Assembly: GCF_036248275.1 (NCBI RefSeq)
Contig: NZ_CP109181.1
Span: forward strand, 7,192,001-7,256,000
Direction: 5' to 3'
Source: Streptomyces sp. NBC_01716
GTDB lineage: Bacteria > Actinomycetota > Actinomycetes > Streptomycetales > Streptomycetaceae
Length of the DNA: 64,000 bases
This document shows positions 25,523-34,720 of this stretch, one piece after another. Positions within the stretch are counted from its first letter, which is position 1. Every line of letters starts with the position of its first letter. The translations under genes were made by a program, and so were the position numbers. The notes beneath the pieces are model-generated. The model was not told the origin of the DNA. It was given only the letters and a program-made list of their open reading frames with translations, and searched no databases.

Positions 25523-25790
25523 GCGGTCGAGAGTATTACGGCCCGGTAAGCCCGGTGCGCCCACCCCTGCGAGGAACAGGCCACGGTACGCGGCGGGCCA
25601 CGGGACCGTGGCCTTGGCCACAGCCCGCGACCGCCCCGAGTCCACCCCCGGCATCGCCTTCCACACCCGCTCGCCCATATATGCGCAGGTCAGAGCCGTG
25701 GAATCGGGGAGCGGCATGCCGTTCGAGGGGCGTTCGGTATTCGGACAGCAGGGTGGAGTCCGGACATGAGCATCTGCTTTACTTACCGAC

Positions 25791-25877
25791 ATGACCACGA
25801 CGAACAGCCGCATGCATGCGACCGAGGCGACCATGACGCCCGGTGTTCGTTGTCTGTGTCGAATGTGCGCCCACTGA
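25791..25877 (+). CDS. Short Cys-rich upstream ORF, putative attenuation leader of metNIQ
   Basis: A 28-codon ORF, MTTTNSRMHATEATMTPGVR then CLCRMCAH-stop, lies 284 bases before metN. Three cysteines in six residues near the end resemble the cysteine-sensing leader peptides known in actinobacteria, where ribosome stalling at Cys codons controls downstream sulfur genes. TACTTA (25780-25785) is a possible -10 five bases before the ATG, which would make it leaderless. The rest of 25523-25790 shows nothing. Confidence 0.5.
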   Translation: MTTTNSRMHATEATMTPGVRCLCRMCAH

Positions 25878-26161
25878 GGGCCCCTGCCTGAGCCTCGCGC
25901 CCCGAAGCGAGACCCGACAGACGCGACGCCACGTCCACGGTTACGTCCGTACCTCCCGTACGTCACGCACCCGGACCACGTACGCCCGTCGGCGGCCCCG
26001 CACGGTCACCCACCGCAGCGCCCGCGAACGGCCCTGAACCGGCCGCGGGCCGCCGCGGGCCGACGTGCCGTGCGGTGTCGCGCCGCGCCAGGTCGGACCA
26101 CCCGAACTCCCCCTGCCCCGCCCGGCCTTCGTGCCGCGCACCCGACAGTGACGGAACCCCT
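25878..26161 (+). promoter_or_regulatory. Leader region between the Cys uORF and metN
   Basis: 284 bases without a supported gene. It contains several GC-rich inverted repeats, for example CTCGC/GCGAG just after the uORF and a cluster of GGCCGCGGG-type repeats near 26040-26070. These could form alternative terminator and antiterminator structures for attenuation. I see no match to the SAM-I, SAM-II or SAM-IV riboswitch cores. Confidence 0.35.
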
Positions 26162-27244
26162 GTGATCACCACTACAGGCCTGACCAAGGTCTACCGGTCC
26201 GGCCGGTCGCGCGGCCCTGAGATCACCGCTCTCGACGGTGTCGACCTGCGTGTACGCGAGGGCGAGGTCTTCGGAGTCGTCGGCCGCAGCGGCGCCGGTA
26301 AGTCCTCGCTCATCCGCTGCGTCAACCTTCTGGAGCGGCCCACCGCCGGCACCGTGACCGTCGACGGGACCGACCTGACGGCTCTCGCCGGGCGGGGGCG
26401 GCGGGCCGGCAAGGAACTGCGGCGCGCGCGCAGCTCCATCGGCATGGTCTTCCAGCACTTCAACCTGCTGTCGTCGCGCACCGTCCAGGACAACATCGAA
26501 CTGCCGCTGGAGATCCTTGGCCACCCTGCGCGGGAACGCTCCCGCAGGGCGCTGGAACTGCTCGACCTCGTCGGCCTCGCCGACAAGGCCAGGGTCTACC
26601 CGGCCCAGCTCTCCGGCGGCCAGAAGCAGCGCGTCGGTATCGCACGCGCCCTCGCGGGCAACCCGAAGGTGCTGCTCTCCGACGAGGCGACGAGCGCCCT
26701 CGACCCCGAGACCACCCGCTCGATCCTGGGACTCCTGCGCGACATCAACCAGCAGCTCGGCCTCACCATCCTGCTGATCACGCACGAGATGGAGGTCGTC
26801 AAGACGATCTGCGACTCCGCCGCGCTCATGGAGAAGGGGCGGATCACCGAGTCCGGCACGGTCGGCGAACTCCTCGCCACCCCCGGCTCGCGCCTGGCCC
26901 GCGAGCTGTTCCCGGTCGACGGTGCCGTCGCCGGACCCGGCAGCACGGTCATCGATGTCACCTTCCAGGGCGCGAGCGCCACCCAGCCGGTCATCTCCCA
27001 GCTGTCGCGTACCTACAACATCGACATCTCGATTCTCGGCGCGGCCATGGACACCGTCGGCGGCCGTCAGATCGGCCGGATGCGTATCGAACTGCCGGGC
27101 GCCTTCGAGGAGAACGTCGTGCCCCTCGGCTTCCTGCGCGAACAGGGCCTCCAGGTCGAGGTCGTGGAGCCGGCCGCGGACACCGCCGGGACGTCCCTGG
27201 CCACCGAACCGTCCACCCCGCTCACCAAGGAAGATGCCAAGTGA
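26162..27244 (+). CDS. metN: Methionine ABC transporter ATP-binding protein
   Basis: 360 residues from GTG 26162 (VITTTGLTKVYRSG). Walker A GRSGAGKSSLIR (about 41-52), Q-loop VFQHFNLL, ABC signature LSGGQKQRVGIARAL, Walker B VLLSDEATSALDP and H-loop THEM are intact. The C-terminal NIL domain (about 275-340, STVIDVTFQGASATQPVISQ) is the methionine-sensing regulatory domain specific to MetN. The stop overlaps metI by four bases. Energises uptake of methionine and related sulfur compounds. Confidence 0.96.
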   Translation: MITTTGLTKVYRSGRSRGPEITALDGVDLRVREGEVFGVVGRSGAGKSSLIRCVNLLERPTAGTVTVDGTDLTALAGRGRRAGKELRRARSSIGMVFQHFNLLSSRTVQDNIELPLEILGHPARERSRRALELLDLVGLADKARVYPAQLSGGQKQRVGIARALAGNPKVLLSDEATSALDPETTRSILGLLRDINQQLGLTILLITHEMEVVKTICDSAALMEKGRITESGTVGELLATPGSRLARELFPVDGAVAGPGSTVIDVTFQGASATQPVISQLSRTYNIDISILGAAMDTVGGRQIGRMRIELPGAFEENVVPLGFLREQGLQVEVVEPAADTAGTSLATEPSTPLTKEDAK

Positions 27245-27909
27245 CCTGGTCCGAAATGCAGCCACTGCTCAGCCAGGGGACGCTCGACACCCTCTACATG
27301 GTGCTGTGGTCGGCGCTGGTCACCGTCGCCGGGGGACTGCCGCTGGGCGTCCTGCTCGTCCTCACCGACAAGGGCGGGCTGCTCCAGAACACCCCCGTCA
27401 ACAAGGTCGTCGGCGTGATCGTGAACATCGGCCGTTCGCTGCCGTTCATCATCCTGCTGATCGCGCTGATCCCCTTCACGACCTTCGTCGTCGGCACCTT
27501 CATCGGCCCCACGGCCATGATCGTGCCGCTCGCCATCGGCGCGATCCCGTTCTTCGCCCGGCTCGTCGAGACGGCGATACGGGAGGTCGACCACGGACTG
27601 GTCGAAGCCGTCCAGGCCATGGGCGGCTCCATCCCCACCATCGTCCGCAAGGTGCTGCTGCCCCAGGCCCTGCCGTCGATCGTCTCCGGCACCACCACCA
27701 CCGTCATCGCGCTCATCGGCTACTCCGCCATGGCGGGCGCGGTCGGCGGCGAAGGCCTCGGCTCCAAGGCCGTCACCTACGGATTCCAGCGGTTCGAGAA
27801 CGGCTTCATGATCGCCACGGTCGTCGTGCTGATCCTGATCGTCACCCTGATCCAGCTGCTCGGCGACCTCGCCGTACGGCTGCTGACCCGCCGGACCCGA
27901 ACGGCATAG
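27241..27909 (+). CDS. metI: Methionine ABC transporter permease
   Basis: 222-residue inner-membrane protein with five hydrophobic segments. The ABC permease EAA loop is VEAVQAMGGSIPTIVRKVLLPQALP (about residues 120-144), which contacts MetN. GTG start overlaps the metN stop. Matches the MetI family in length and sequence. Confidence 0.96.
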   Translation: MTWSEMQPLLSQGTLDTLYMVLWSALVTVAGGLPLGVLLVLTDKGGLLQNTPVNKVVGVIVNIGRSLPFIILLIALIPFTTFVVGTFIGPTAMIVPLAIGAIPFFARLVETAIREVDHGLVEAVQAMGGSIPTIVRKVLLPQALPSIVSGTTTTVIALIGYSAMAGAVGGEGLGSKAVTYGFQRFENGFMIATVVVLILIVTLIQLLGDLAVRLLTRRTRTA

Positions 27910-27989
27910 GCGCCGCCATCCCAGATGTCCCACCGGCCCGCACTCCTTGTCCGGGCTAGAACCACCCACACCGGAAAGAGGCACTCTTC

Positions 27990-28850
27990 GTGCGCACTCA
28001 CCTCAAGATCGCCGCCGCCGCGGCCACCACCGCACTCGCCATCGGCCTCAGCGCCTGCGGCACCTCGTCCGACCCGGCCGAGAAGACCGCGGACGGCGCC
28101 AAGCCCGACGAGTCCAAGCCCCTGCTCGTCGCGGCGTCCCCCACACCGCACGCCGACATCCTGAACTTCATCAAGGACGAACTGGCCCCGGACGCCGGAC
28201 TCAAGCTCGACGTCAAGGAGTTCACGGACTACGTCCTGCCGAACACCGCCACCGAGAGCGGCGAGGTCGACGCCAACTACTTCCAGAACAAGCCCTACCT
28301 CGACGACTTCAACAAGAAGAACGACACCCACATCGTTCCGGTCGTCAATGTCCATCTGGAACCGCTCGCCCTCTACTCCAAGACGGTCAACGACCTCGGC
28401 GCCCTCAAGTCCGGCCAGACAGTGGCCATCCCGAACGACACGGTGAACGAGGGCCGCGCCCTGAAGCTCCTCGCCGACAACGACGTGATCACGCTCGCGG
28501 ACGGCGTCGACGGCAACGGCACCCTGGCCGACATCAAGGACGACAAGGGCCTGAAGTTCAAGGAACTGGAGGCAGCCACCCTGCCCCGCGCCCTGAACGA
28601 CGTGGACGCCGCGGTCATCAACGGCAACTACGCCATCGAGGCCGACCTCAACCCGGCCGAGGACTCCCTGGCCCTGGAGAAGACCGAGAACAATCCGTAC
28701 GCCAATTTCCTCGCCGTCAAGGAGGGCAACGAGAAGGACCCGCGGGTGCTGAAGCTCGCGAAACTCCTCAACTCGCCCCAGGTGAAGAAGTACATCGAGG
28801 ACACCTACAAGAACGGCGCCGTGCTGCCCGCCTTCGGTCCGCCCGCGTAA
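27990..28850 (+). CDS. metQ: Methionine ABC transporter substrate-binding lipoprotein
   Basis: 286 residues. Lipoprotein signal MRTHLKIAAAAATTALAIGL with lipobox LSAC (Cys23), then the NlpA/MetQ fold: PLLVAASPTPHADILNFIKD, ANYFQNKPYLDDFN, and VINGNYAIEADLNP, which carries the ligand-contact Asn-x-x-Tyr segment. GTG start with GGAAAGAGG upstream. Anchored outside the membrane, it delivers methionine to MetNI. A terminator follows. Confidence 0.95.
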   Translation: MRTHLKIAAAAATTALAIGLSACGTSSDPAEKTADGAKPDESKPLLVAASPTPHADILNFIKDELAPDAGLKLDVKEFTDYVLPNTATESGEVDANYFQNKPYLDDFNKKNDTHIVPVVNVHLEPLALYSKTVNDLGALKSGQTVAIPNDTVNEGRALKLLADNDVITLADGVDGNGTLADIKDDKGLKFKELEAATLPRALNDVDAAVINGNYAIEADLNPAEDSLALEKTENNPYANFLAVKEGNEKDPRVLKLAKLLNSPQVKKYIEDTYKNGAVLPAFGPPA

Positions 28851-28867
28851 CCGGCCGTCAATTCGGC

Positions 28868-28904
28868 GGGAGCCCCGTACACCCCGGCCGTGTGCGGGGC
28901 TCCC
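28868..28904 (+). terminator. Terminator after metQ
   Basis: GGGAGCCCCG (28868-28877) pairs with CGGGGCTCCC (28895-28904) around a 17-base loop that can itself pair further (CAC/GTG). Located 18 bases after the metQ stop. Confidence 0.8.
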
Positions 28905-28954
28905 CCGATGCTGCATGCTGTGCATTTACGACGGACTGAGGCATGGAGCTGCGC

Positions 28955-29593
28955 ATGACTACCACCTTTCCGGACGTCTCCATCAGCACCGAGCGGCTGG
29001 TGCTGCGCGCGTTCGAGGACGCGGACATCCCGGCGCACATCGAGATGATGAACGACGAACCGGTCATCGCGTGGACGTCGGCGCCCTGCCCGTACACCGT
29101 CCGGGACGCCGAGCAGTGGGTCCGCGCAATCGCCCCCGCGGAACGCACCGAGGGGCGCGGACTGGTCCTCGCCGTCACCGAGTTCCTCACTCAGCGCCTC
29201 GTCGGCCTCGCGCGCCTCCAGAACACCAACTGGCGCACCCGGGCGACCGAGATCTCCTACGTCACCGCCCCCTGGGCGCGCGGCGAGGGGTACGCCACCG
29301 AGTCGGTGCTCGCCGTCGCGCAGTGGCTCTTCCGCGACCAGACCTTCGAACGCATCGAACTGCGCACCGCAGCCGACAACACGGCGGCCCAGCAGGTCGC
29401 GCAGAAGGCCGGCTGCATCAGCGAGGGCGTCCTGCGCAACGCGTGGATAGCGCGTACGCAGACGGAGACCGGCGGCTGGATCGACATCCGTACGGACCTC
29501 ATCGTCTGGAGCCTGCTGCCCGAAGACCTCGAAGGCGTGGCCGACCAGATGGCGGACGCGGGCGGCTACGGCTCCTTCACCGACTGGAACTGA
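28955..29593 (+). CDS. GNAT acetyltransferase, RimJ/RimL type
   Basis: 212 residues from ATG 28955 (MTTTFPDVSISTERLVLRAF), with GGAG 6-9 bases upstream; ATG 28943 is an alternative. The opening STERLVLRAFEDADIP and the acetyl-CoA motif YVTAPWARGEGYATESV (about 104-120) are typical of RimJ/RimL-type N-acetyltransferases, which modify ribosomal proteins or small amines. Target not predictable. Confidence 0.9.
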   Translation: MTTTFPDVSISTERLVLRAFEDADIPAHIEMMNDEPVIAWTSAPCPYTVRDAEQWVRAIAPAERTEGRGLVLAVTEFLTQRLVGLARLQNTNWRTRATEISYVTAPWARGEGYATESVLAVAQWLFRDQTFERIELRTAADNTAAQQVAQKAGCISEGVLRNAWIARTQTETGGWIDIRTDLIVWSLLPEDLEGVADQMADAGGYGSFTDWN

Positions 29594-29768
29594 ACGCACG
29601 CGGCTTCCCTGTCCCCACCGTCCTCCCAGGACCCCTGTCGGACCGCGCGACGACCGGCGGGTACCCTCACACGCACCGCCACGGTGCGGACCCCACACGC
29701 GACACCGATCCGCAGCCGCTCCGGCCTGCGACAGAACGACCTGACGACCTCCCGGGAGACTGACGACG

Positions 29769-30989
29769 ATGGCCGACCGCGTCACGGTGATCGGCTGGGA
29801 CGGCTCGCCCCTGGCGCCCGCGGCCAGATCCGCCCTCGCCGCCGCCACACTGGTGGCCGGTGCCGCCCACCATCTCGCCCTGCCGGAGATCCCGCCGGAC
29901 GCCGAACGTATCCGTCTCGGCAGCGTGGACCTCGCGGCCCGCAGGATCGCCGGGCACCGCGGCAGCGCCGTCGTGCTCGCCGACGGTGACCCGGGCTTCT
30001 TCGGCGTCGTACGCACCCTGCGCGCGCCCGAGCACGGCCTGGAGGTCGAAGTCGTACCGGCCGTCTCCGCCGTGGCCACCGCCTTCGCCCGCGCCGGAAT
30101 GCCCTGGGACGACGCGCAGGTGGTGGTTGCCCAGCGGCGCACACTCCGGCGCGCGGTCAACGTGTGCCGGGCGCACACCAAGGTCGCCGTCCTCACGTCC
30201 CCGGGCGCGGGGCCCGCCGAACTCGCCCTGCTGCTCCAGGGAGTTCACCGCACCTTCGTCATCTGCGAGGAACTGGGCACCGAGCGCGAACAGGTCACCG
30301 TCCTGACCTCGGACAAGGCGGCCGACCACGTCTGGCGGGACCCCAACGTGGTCATCGTCGTCGGCGGCATCGGCACCGCGCCCGTCCGCACCGGCGGCTG
30401 GATCGCGGCCCACGACCCCGAGTTCCCGCCCGCCGCGCGGGGTTGGGCCCTGCCGTCCGAGGAGTACGGCGTCGAGCTCGACGAGGGCGAGTCGACCTGG
30501 CTGCGCGCGGCCCAACTCGCCCGGCTCGGGGCCCGTACCGGCGATCTGGTGTGGGACATCGGCTCCGGCAGCGGCGCGTTCGCCGCCGAGGCGGGGCGCT
30601 TCGGCGCGGCTGTGATCGCCGTCGACGCGGAACCGGGGGCGTGCGCGAGCACGGCAGCCGCCGCCCGGCGCGCCGGCGTACAACTGGAAGTCGTGGAAGG
30701 CCGCGCGCCCCACGTACTGGAGAATCTGCCCGAGCCCGACGTCGTACGCATCGGCGGCGGGGGAGTGGACGTCGTCATCGCGTGCGCCGACCGCAGGCCC
30801 GCGCGCATCGTCACCCACGCGGCCACACGGGACGAGGCCGAGGCCGTCTGCACCGCCCTGCGCGAGGGCGGTTACACGGTGGAATGCGTCCTGCTCCAGT
30901 CCGTCGACATGGACACCGGAGCCTGGTCGGAGCGTGAACGCTCGGTGGTTTTCCTGGTCTCGGGGAAGCGGCCGGACCGCGCCCCCTGA
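29769..30989 (+). CDS. cobL: Precorrin-6Y C5,15-methyltransferase (decarboxylating)
   Basis: 406-residue two-domain enzyme of the corrin ring pathway. The N-terminal CbiE-like tetrapyrrole methylase (about 1-200) includes VVLADGDPGFFGVVRTL and VEVVPAVSAVATAFARAGMPW. The C-terminal CbiT-like SAM methyltransferase (about 225-400) has DLVWDIGSGSGAFAAEA. It methylates C5 and C15 and decarboxylates the C12 acetate. GGGAGACTGACGACG precedes the ATG. TACCCT near 29660 is a possible -10. It is near other cobalamin genes (bluB-cobT, cobA). Confidence 0.95.
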   Translation: MADRVTVIGWDGSPLAPAARSALAAATLVAGAAHHLALPEIPPDAERIRLGSVDLAARRIAGHRGSAVVLADGDPGFFGVVRTLRAPEHGLEVEVVPAVSAVATAFARAGMPWDDAQVVVAQRRTLRRAVNVCRAHTKVAVLTSPGAGPAELALLLQGVHRTFVICEELGTEREQVTVLTSDKAADHVWRDPNVVIVVGGIGTAPVRTGGWIAAHDPEFPPAARGWALPSEEYGVELDEGESTWLRAAQLARLGARTGDLVWDIGSGSGAFAAEAGRFGAAVIAVDAEPGACASTAAAARRAGVQLEVVEGRAPHVLENLPEPDVVRIGGGGVDVVIACADRRPARIVTHAATRDEAEAVCTALREGGYTVECVLLQSVDMDTGAWSERERSVVFLVSGKRPDRAP

Positions 30990-31325
30990 CCCTGTTGTCA
31001 GAGGCGCGAGGTAGGCTGACCGATCGTTGTACCGCAGCCGGTCGTTCGTCGCTTCGTTCGTCAATGTCCGGAAAAGGGGGACGTTTTGGTCCCCCATGTG
31101 GTACGGCTGCACCGGGGGTCGCGCAACGTGGCGCAGCCCACAGACGGCCGCCGCGGATCTCCGTGTGTCGGCCGCGGACGGCCGGGAGAATACGTGAGGG
31201 CCGCGGCTCGATTCGTGCCGCGCGGCGCCCACGCTCGTTGTCACTGACGGGCGCCGGAAGCGCCGCGGAATCGGGCGCCCCGGTCGAAGGGCCGAAGGAG
31301 CACAACCAATGGGCGAGGGGTACGC
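30990..31325 (+). promoter_or_regulatory. Structured 336-base leader upstream of bluB-cobT
   Basis: No gene is supported here. GGGGGAC (31076-31082) and GTCCCCC (31089-31095) form a stem-loop preceded by GGAAAA. Then come a GGTACGGCTGCACCGGGG segment and GTCGCGCAACGTGG, which weakly recall the conserved core of actinobacterial cobalamin riboswitches. The characteristic B12 box near the 3' end is not convincing (GGCCGGGAGAATACGTG at best). Further CCGCGG inverted repeats lie near 31155-31185. A B12-sensing element would fit the downstream gene, but I cannot establish it. Confidence 0.28.
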
Positions 31326-34300
31326 ATGACTGACACCGGCCAGATCCCGGCCAAGGGACAGCCGGAGAACGCAGGCATGGTGGAGCAGCCGGGCGACCCC
31401 GCTGCCGGCTCCTACGCCTACCTGGGCCCCTCCGAGAGTGCTCCCGAGGACGACGACCTTCTGCTGATGCCGAGTTCGCAGGGCGCGTGGGGCGATCCGC
31501 TGCCGGTGCCGCCGCCGGAGCCCGTCGCGCCGGTCGCTCATGCCGTGCCCGCTGCTGTGCCCGAGCCGGAGCCCGTTCCGGTGGGGCAGGGCGTGCGGCA
31601 CATGGCGCAGGGCGAGTTCACGCAGCAGCCGCCGCAGTCGCCGCTCGCGGCCTACTCGGAGCCCGAGCTCCAGCACGGCGACTCGCCGGGGCACGGTCAG
31701 GTGTCGTACGGGACGCCGCCGGAGTTCCAGCCAGTGCCCGCGCCCGAGAGCCCCTCGGAGTACGCGGCGCCGGACCTGGCCCGGATGCCGGAGCAGGACG
31801 TGCAGCCCGTACAGCCCGTACAGCAGGCGGAGTTCGCGGTGGCACCGGAGGCGTACGCACCGGTGGACGCCCCTGCGGAGGTGCCCGTTCCGGACTCCGT
31901 ACCGCAAGCTGCCGAGGCTCCCGCGCCTGTGGCCGCCGAGGAAGCTCCGGCACCCGTCGCCGCCGAACCGGGCGCGCATGAAGCCGGTGGCCGCGACACC
32001 GGCTCCGTCGACGTCGGGGCCGTACGGGCCCCGACCGCCACGTCCACGCCGACTCCGCCGCCCGCGCGCCGCCCGCTTCACCTGGGCCCGCCGATGCCCG
32101 ACTCCACGGGTGGCGTGGTCCGTTCGCTCGCCGACCGGGGTCCCAGCAGTACGCCGCCGCACCCGATTCGCGTACGGACACAGGGCCCGCCGACCACCGG
32201 CCCCGAGTATCTGGACATCCCGCGCGAGGAGGCCGCCGCGCTGCCGGGGCCGCAGCTCGGCGCGATCCCCGTGCAGGGCGCCGACCCGTGGGCGTCGGTG
32301 CCGCCCCAGTCCGAGACACCGGTGGCGGAGACCGCGATCGCGGTGGCCGAAGTGATCGGCGAAGCGCAGGCGGTGGCCGGCGAAGCCGCTCCCGAGCCGG
32401 CTGCGGAGACGGTCGTGCCCGACTACGGACCGGAGTTCGCCCACGAACCGGTTCAGGAGCCGGTCCCGCTCCCGGAGCCGTCGCCGGTGCCGGAAATCGT
32501 GCCGGAGCCGGTGGCCGAGAACCCCGAGCCGGCTCCTGAGCCCGAGCCCCCGCTCCAGCCCGAGCCGACGCCCGCGCCGGCGGCCGAAGCCCCGGTGACC
32601 GAAGAGCCCGCGCCCGCCCCCGAATCCGTACCCGACGCGGTGGTGGTGGACGAGGCCCCGGTCGTCGAGCCGGCCGAGGCCGAGGAGCAGCGCGAGTCGA
32701 TAGCGCTGCCCGGCGCGGCGCCCGTAGAGCCCGCGCCGGTCGAGCCGCCGGCAGCCGCCGAGCCGCAGCCCGAACCTGAACCTGAACCCGAGCCGGTACA
32801 GCCGGAGCCCGTACTCGCACAGCCGGAGCCGGAGCCGGAGCCCGTACCGCTCGCCGTGGTCGAGGAGCCCGCGCCGTCACCCGAGCCCGCGCCCGCCCCG
32901 GTGGCCGAGCCCGAATCCGAGCCTGCTCCCGCCCTCGTCGCCGGCCCCGAGCCGGCCCCTGCCGTCGCCGACGACGCGTCACCTCCCGCCCCCGGCTACG
33001 ACGACGCCGAGCGCGAGGCCGTCCTGCGCGTCATGCGCGAACGCCGCGACATCCGCAACGGCTTCCGCTCCGACCCGATCCCGCACGAGGTGCTGCTGCG
33101 CGTCCTCGAAGCCGCGCACACCGCCCCCAGCGTCGGCCACTCGCAGCCCTGGGACTTCGTCGTCATCCGCTCCGCCGAGACCCGCCAGACCATGCACGAA
33201 CTGGCGCAGCGCCAGCGCGACGCGTTCGCCAAGTCGCTCCCCAAGGGCCGGGCCAAGCAGTTCAAGGAACTGAAGATCGAGGCCATCCTCGACACCCCGG
33301 TGAACATCGTCGTCACGGCCGACCCCACGCGCGGCGGCCGGCACACCCTCGGCCGCCACACACAGCCGCAGATGGCGCCGTATTCGTCCGCCCTCGCCGT
33401 CGAGAACCTGTGGCTCGCCGCCCGCGCCGAAGGACTCGGCGTCGGCTGGGTCAGCTTCTTCGACGAGCGCGAGATGGTCCGCGCGCTCGGCCTTCCCGAG
33501 CACCTGGACGTCGTCGCGTATCTCTGCGTCGGATACGTCGACGAGTTCCCGGAGGAGCCCGAGCTGACCCAGGCGGGCTGGTCCAAGCGCCGCCCGCTCT
33601 CCTGGGTCGTCCACGAGGAGACGTACGGCCGCCGGGCCCTGCCCGGCGAGGAACCGCACGACCTCCTCAAGGAGACCATCGCCGGTATCCGTCCGCTCGA
33701 CGCCAAGGCGCTCGGCGAGGCGTGGGAGCGGCAGAAGCGGATGACCAAGCCGGCGGGGGCGCTCGGCATGCTGGAGATCATCTCCGCACAGCTCAGCGGC
33801 CTTTCCCGGATGTGCCCGCCACCGATCCCGGAGCCCGCGGCCGTCGCGGTCTTCGCGGGCGACCACGGCGTGCACGCCCAGGGCGTCACCCACTGGCCCC
33901 AGGAGGTGACGGCGCAGATGGTCGCCAACTTCCTCGGTGGCGGTGCGGTCTGCAACGCCTTCGCCAATCAGGTCGGTGCCGAGGTCTGTGTCATCGACGT
34001 CGGCGTCGCGGGCGAACTGCCCGCCACCCCCGGCCTGTTGCCCCGCAAGGTCCGCGCGGGCACGGCCGACTTCACCACCGGGCCCGCGCTGACCCGCGAA
34101 GAGGTGCTGGCCGCGATCGACGTGGGCATCGAGACCGCCCGCGATCTGGTGGCGGCCGGCAACAAGGGCCTGCTCACCGGCGAGATGGGCATCGCCAACA
34201 CCACGGCCTGCGCCGCGCTGATCTCGGTCTACACCGACCTGGACCCGTCCGAGGTCACCGGGCGCGGCACGGGCATCAACGACGAGACGCACGCGCGCAA

Positions 34301-34712
34301 GATCGATGTCGTCCGGCGCGGTCTCGAACTCCACCGCCCCGACCCCGCCGACCCCATCGGAGTCCTCGCGGCCTTCGGCGGGCTGGAGCAGGCGGCGCTC
34401 GTCGGTTTCCTGCTCGCCGGCGCGTCGCTGCGTACACCGGTCATCCTCGACGGTGTGAGCGCGGGGGCCGCCGCCCTCGTCGCGCGCGCCATCGCCCCCG
34501 AGGCGCTGGCGGCCTGCATCGCGGGCCACCGCAGCGCCGAGCCGGGCCATGTGGCGGCGCTCAACAAGCTGGGCCTGCGCCCCCTGGTCGACCTGGACCT
34601 CCGTCTGGGCGAGGGCACGGGCGCCCTGCTGGCCCTCCCGGTGGTCCAGAGCGCGGCGCGGGCGATGCACGAGGTGGCCACGTTCGACTCGGCGGGAGTG
34701 ACTGAGAAGTAG
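31326..34712 (+). CDS. cobT: BluB-CobT fusion with long disordered N-terminus: DMB synthase and nicotinate-nucleotide:DMB phosphoribosyltransferase
   Basis: 1128 residues in three parts. Residues 1-555 are low-complexity, rich in Pro, Glu, Ala and Val (runs of PEPEPEP), with no fold visible. Residues about 558-775 are a BluB-type nitroreductase fold (RVMRERRDIRNGFRSDPI, TAPSVGHSQPWDFVV, VGWVSFFDEREMV), which cuts FMNH2 to make 5,6-dimethylbenzimidazole. Residues about 780-1128 are CobT (FAGDHGVHAQGVTHWPQEVT, NTTACAALISVY, LRLGEGTGALLALP with the catalytic Glu), which makes alpha-ribazole phosphate. The fusion joins producer and user of the lower cobalamin ligand. The N-terminus may be a linker or a recruitment tail. 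Confidence 0.93.
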   Translation: MTDTGQIPAKGQPENAGMVEQPGDPAAGSYAYLGPSESAPEDDDLLLMPSSQGAWGDPLPVPPPEPVAPVAHAVPAAVPEPEPVPVGQGVRHMAQGEFTQQPPQSPLAAYSEPELQHGDSPGHGQVSYGTPPEFQPVPAPESPSEYAAPDLARMPEQDVQPVQPVQQAEFAVAPEAYAPVDAPAEVPVPDSVPQAAEAPAPVAAEEAPAPVAAEPGAHEAGGRDTGSVDVGAVRAPTATSTPTPPPARRPLHLGPPMPDSTGGVVRSLADRGPSSTPPHPIRVRTQGPPTTGPEYLDIPREEAAALPGPQLGAIPVQGADPWASVPPQSETPVAETAIAVAEVIGEAQAVAGEAAPEPAAETVVPDYGPEFAHEPVQEPVPLPEPSPVPEIVPEPVAENPEPAPEPEPPLQPEPTPAPAAEAPVTEEPAPAPESVPDAVVVDEAPVVEPAEAEEQRESIALPGAAPVEPAPVEPPAAAEPQPEPEPEPEPVQPEPVLAQPEPEPEPVPLAVVEEPAPSPEPAPAPVAEPESEPAPALVAGPEPAPAVADDASPPAPGYDDAEREAVLRVMRERRDIRNGFRSDPIPHEVLLRVLEAAHTAPSVGHSQPWDFVVIRSAETRQTMHELAQRQRDAFAKSLPKGRAKQFKELKIEAILDTPVNIVVTADPTRGGRHTLGRHTQPQMAPYSSALAVENLWLAARAEGLGVGWVSFFDEREMVRALGLPEHLDVVAYLCVGYVDEFPEEPELTQAGWSKRRPLSWVVHEETYGRRALPGEEPHDLLKETIAGIRPLDAKALGEAWERQKRMTKPAGALGMLEIISAQLSGLSRMCPPPIPEPAAVAVFAGDHGVHAQGVTHWPQEVTAQMVANFLGGGAVCNAFANQVGAEVCVIDVGVAGELPATPGLLPRKVRAGTADFTTGPALTREEVLAAIDVGIETARDLVAAGNKGLLTGEMGIANTTACAALISVYTDLDPSEVTGRGTGINDETHARKIDVVRRGLELHRPDPADPIGVLAAFGGLEQAALVGFLLAGASLRTPVILDGVSAGAAALVARAIAPEALAACIAGHRSAEPGHVAALNKLGLRPLVDLDLRLGEGTGALLALPVVQSAARAMHEVATFDSAGVTEK

Positions 34713-34720
34713 CCGAAATC

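Noticed and set aside
25843..26037. Plus-strand frame MFVVCVECAPTEGPC in the metN leader
   Set aside because: Overlaps the better-placed Cys uORF in another frame; Arg/Thr-rich continuation looks non-coding.
25878..26161. SAM riboswitch before metN
   Set aside because: No match to the conserved SAM-I, SAM-II or SAM-IV cores by eye; kept only as a structured leader.
29667..32444. 925-residue minus-strand frame over cobL and the fusion gene N-terminus
   Set aside because: Antisense shadow; the plus-strand cobL and BluB-CobT proteins have clear family motifs.
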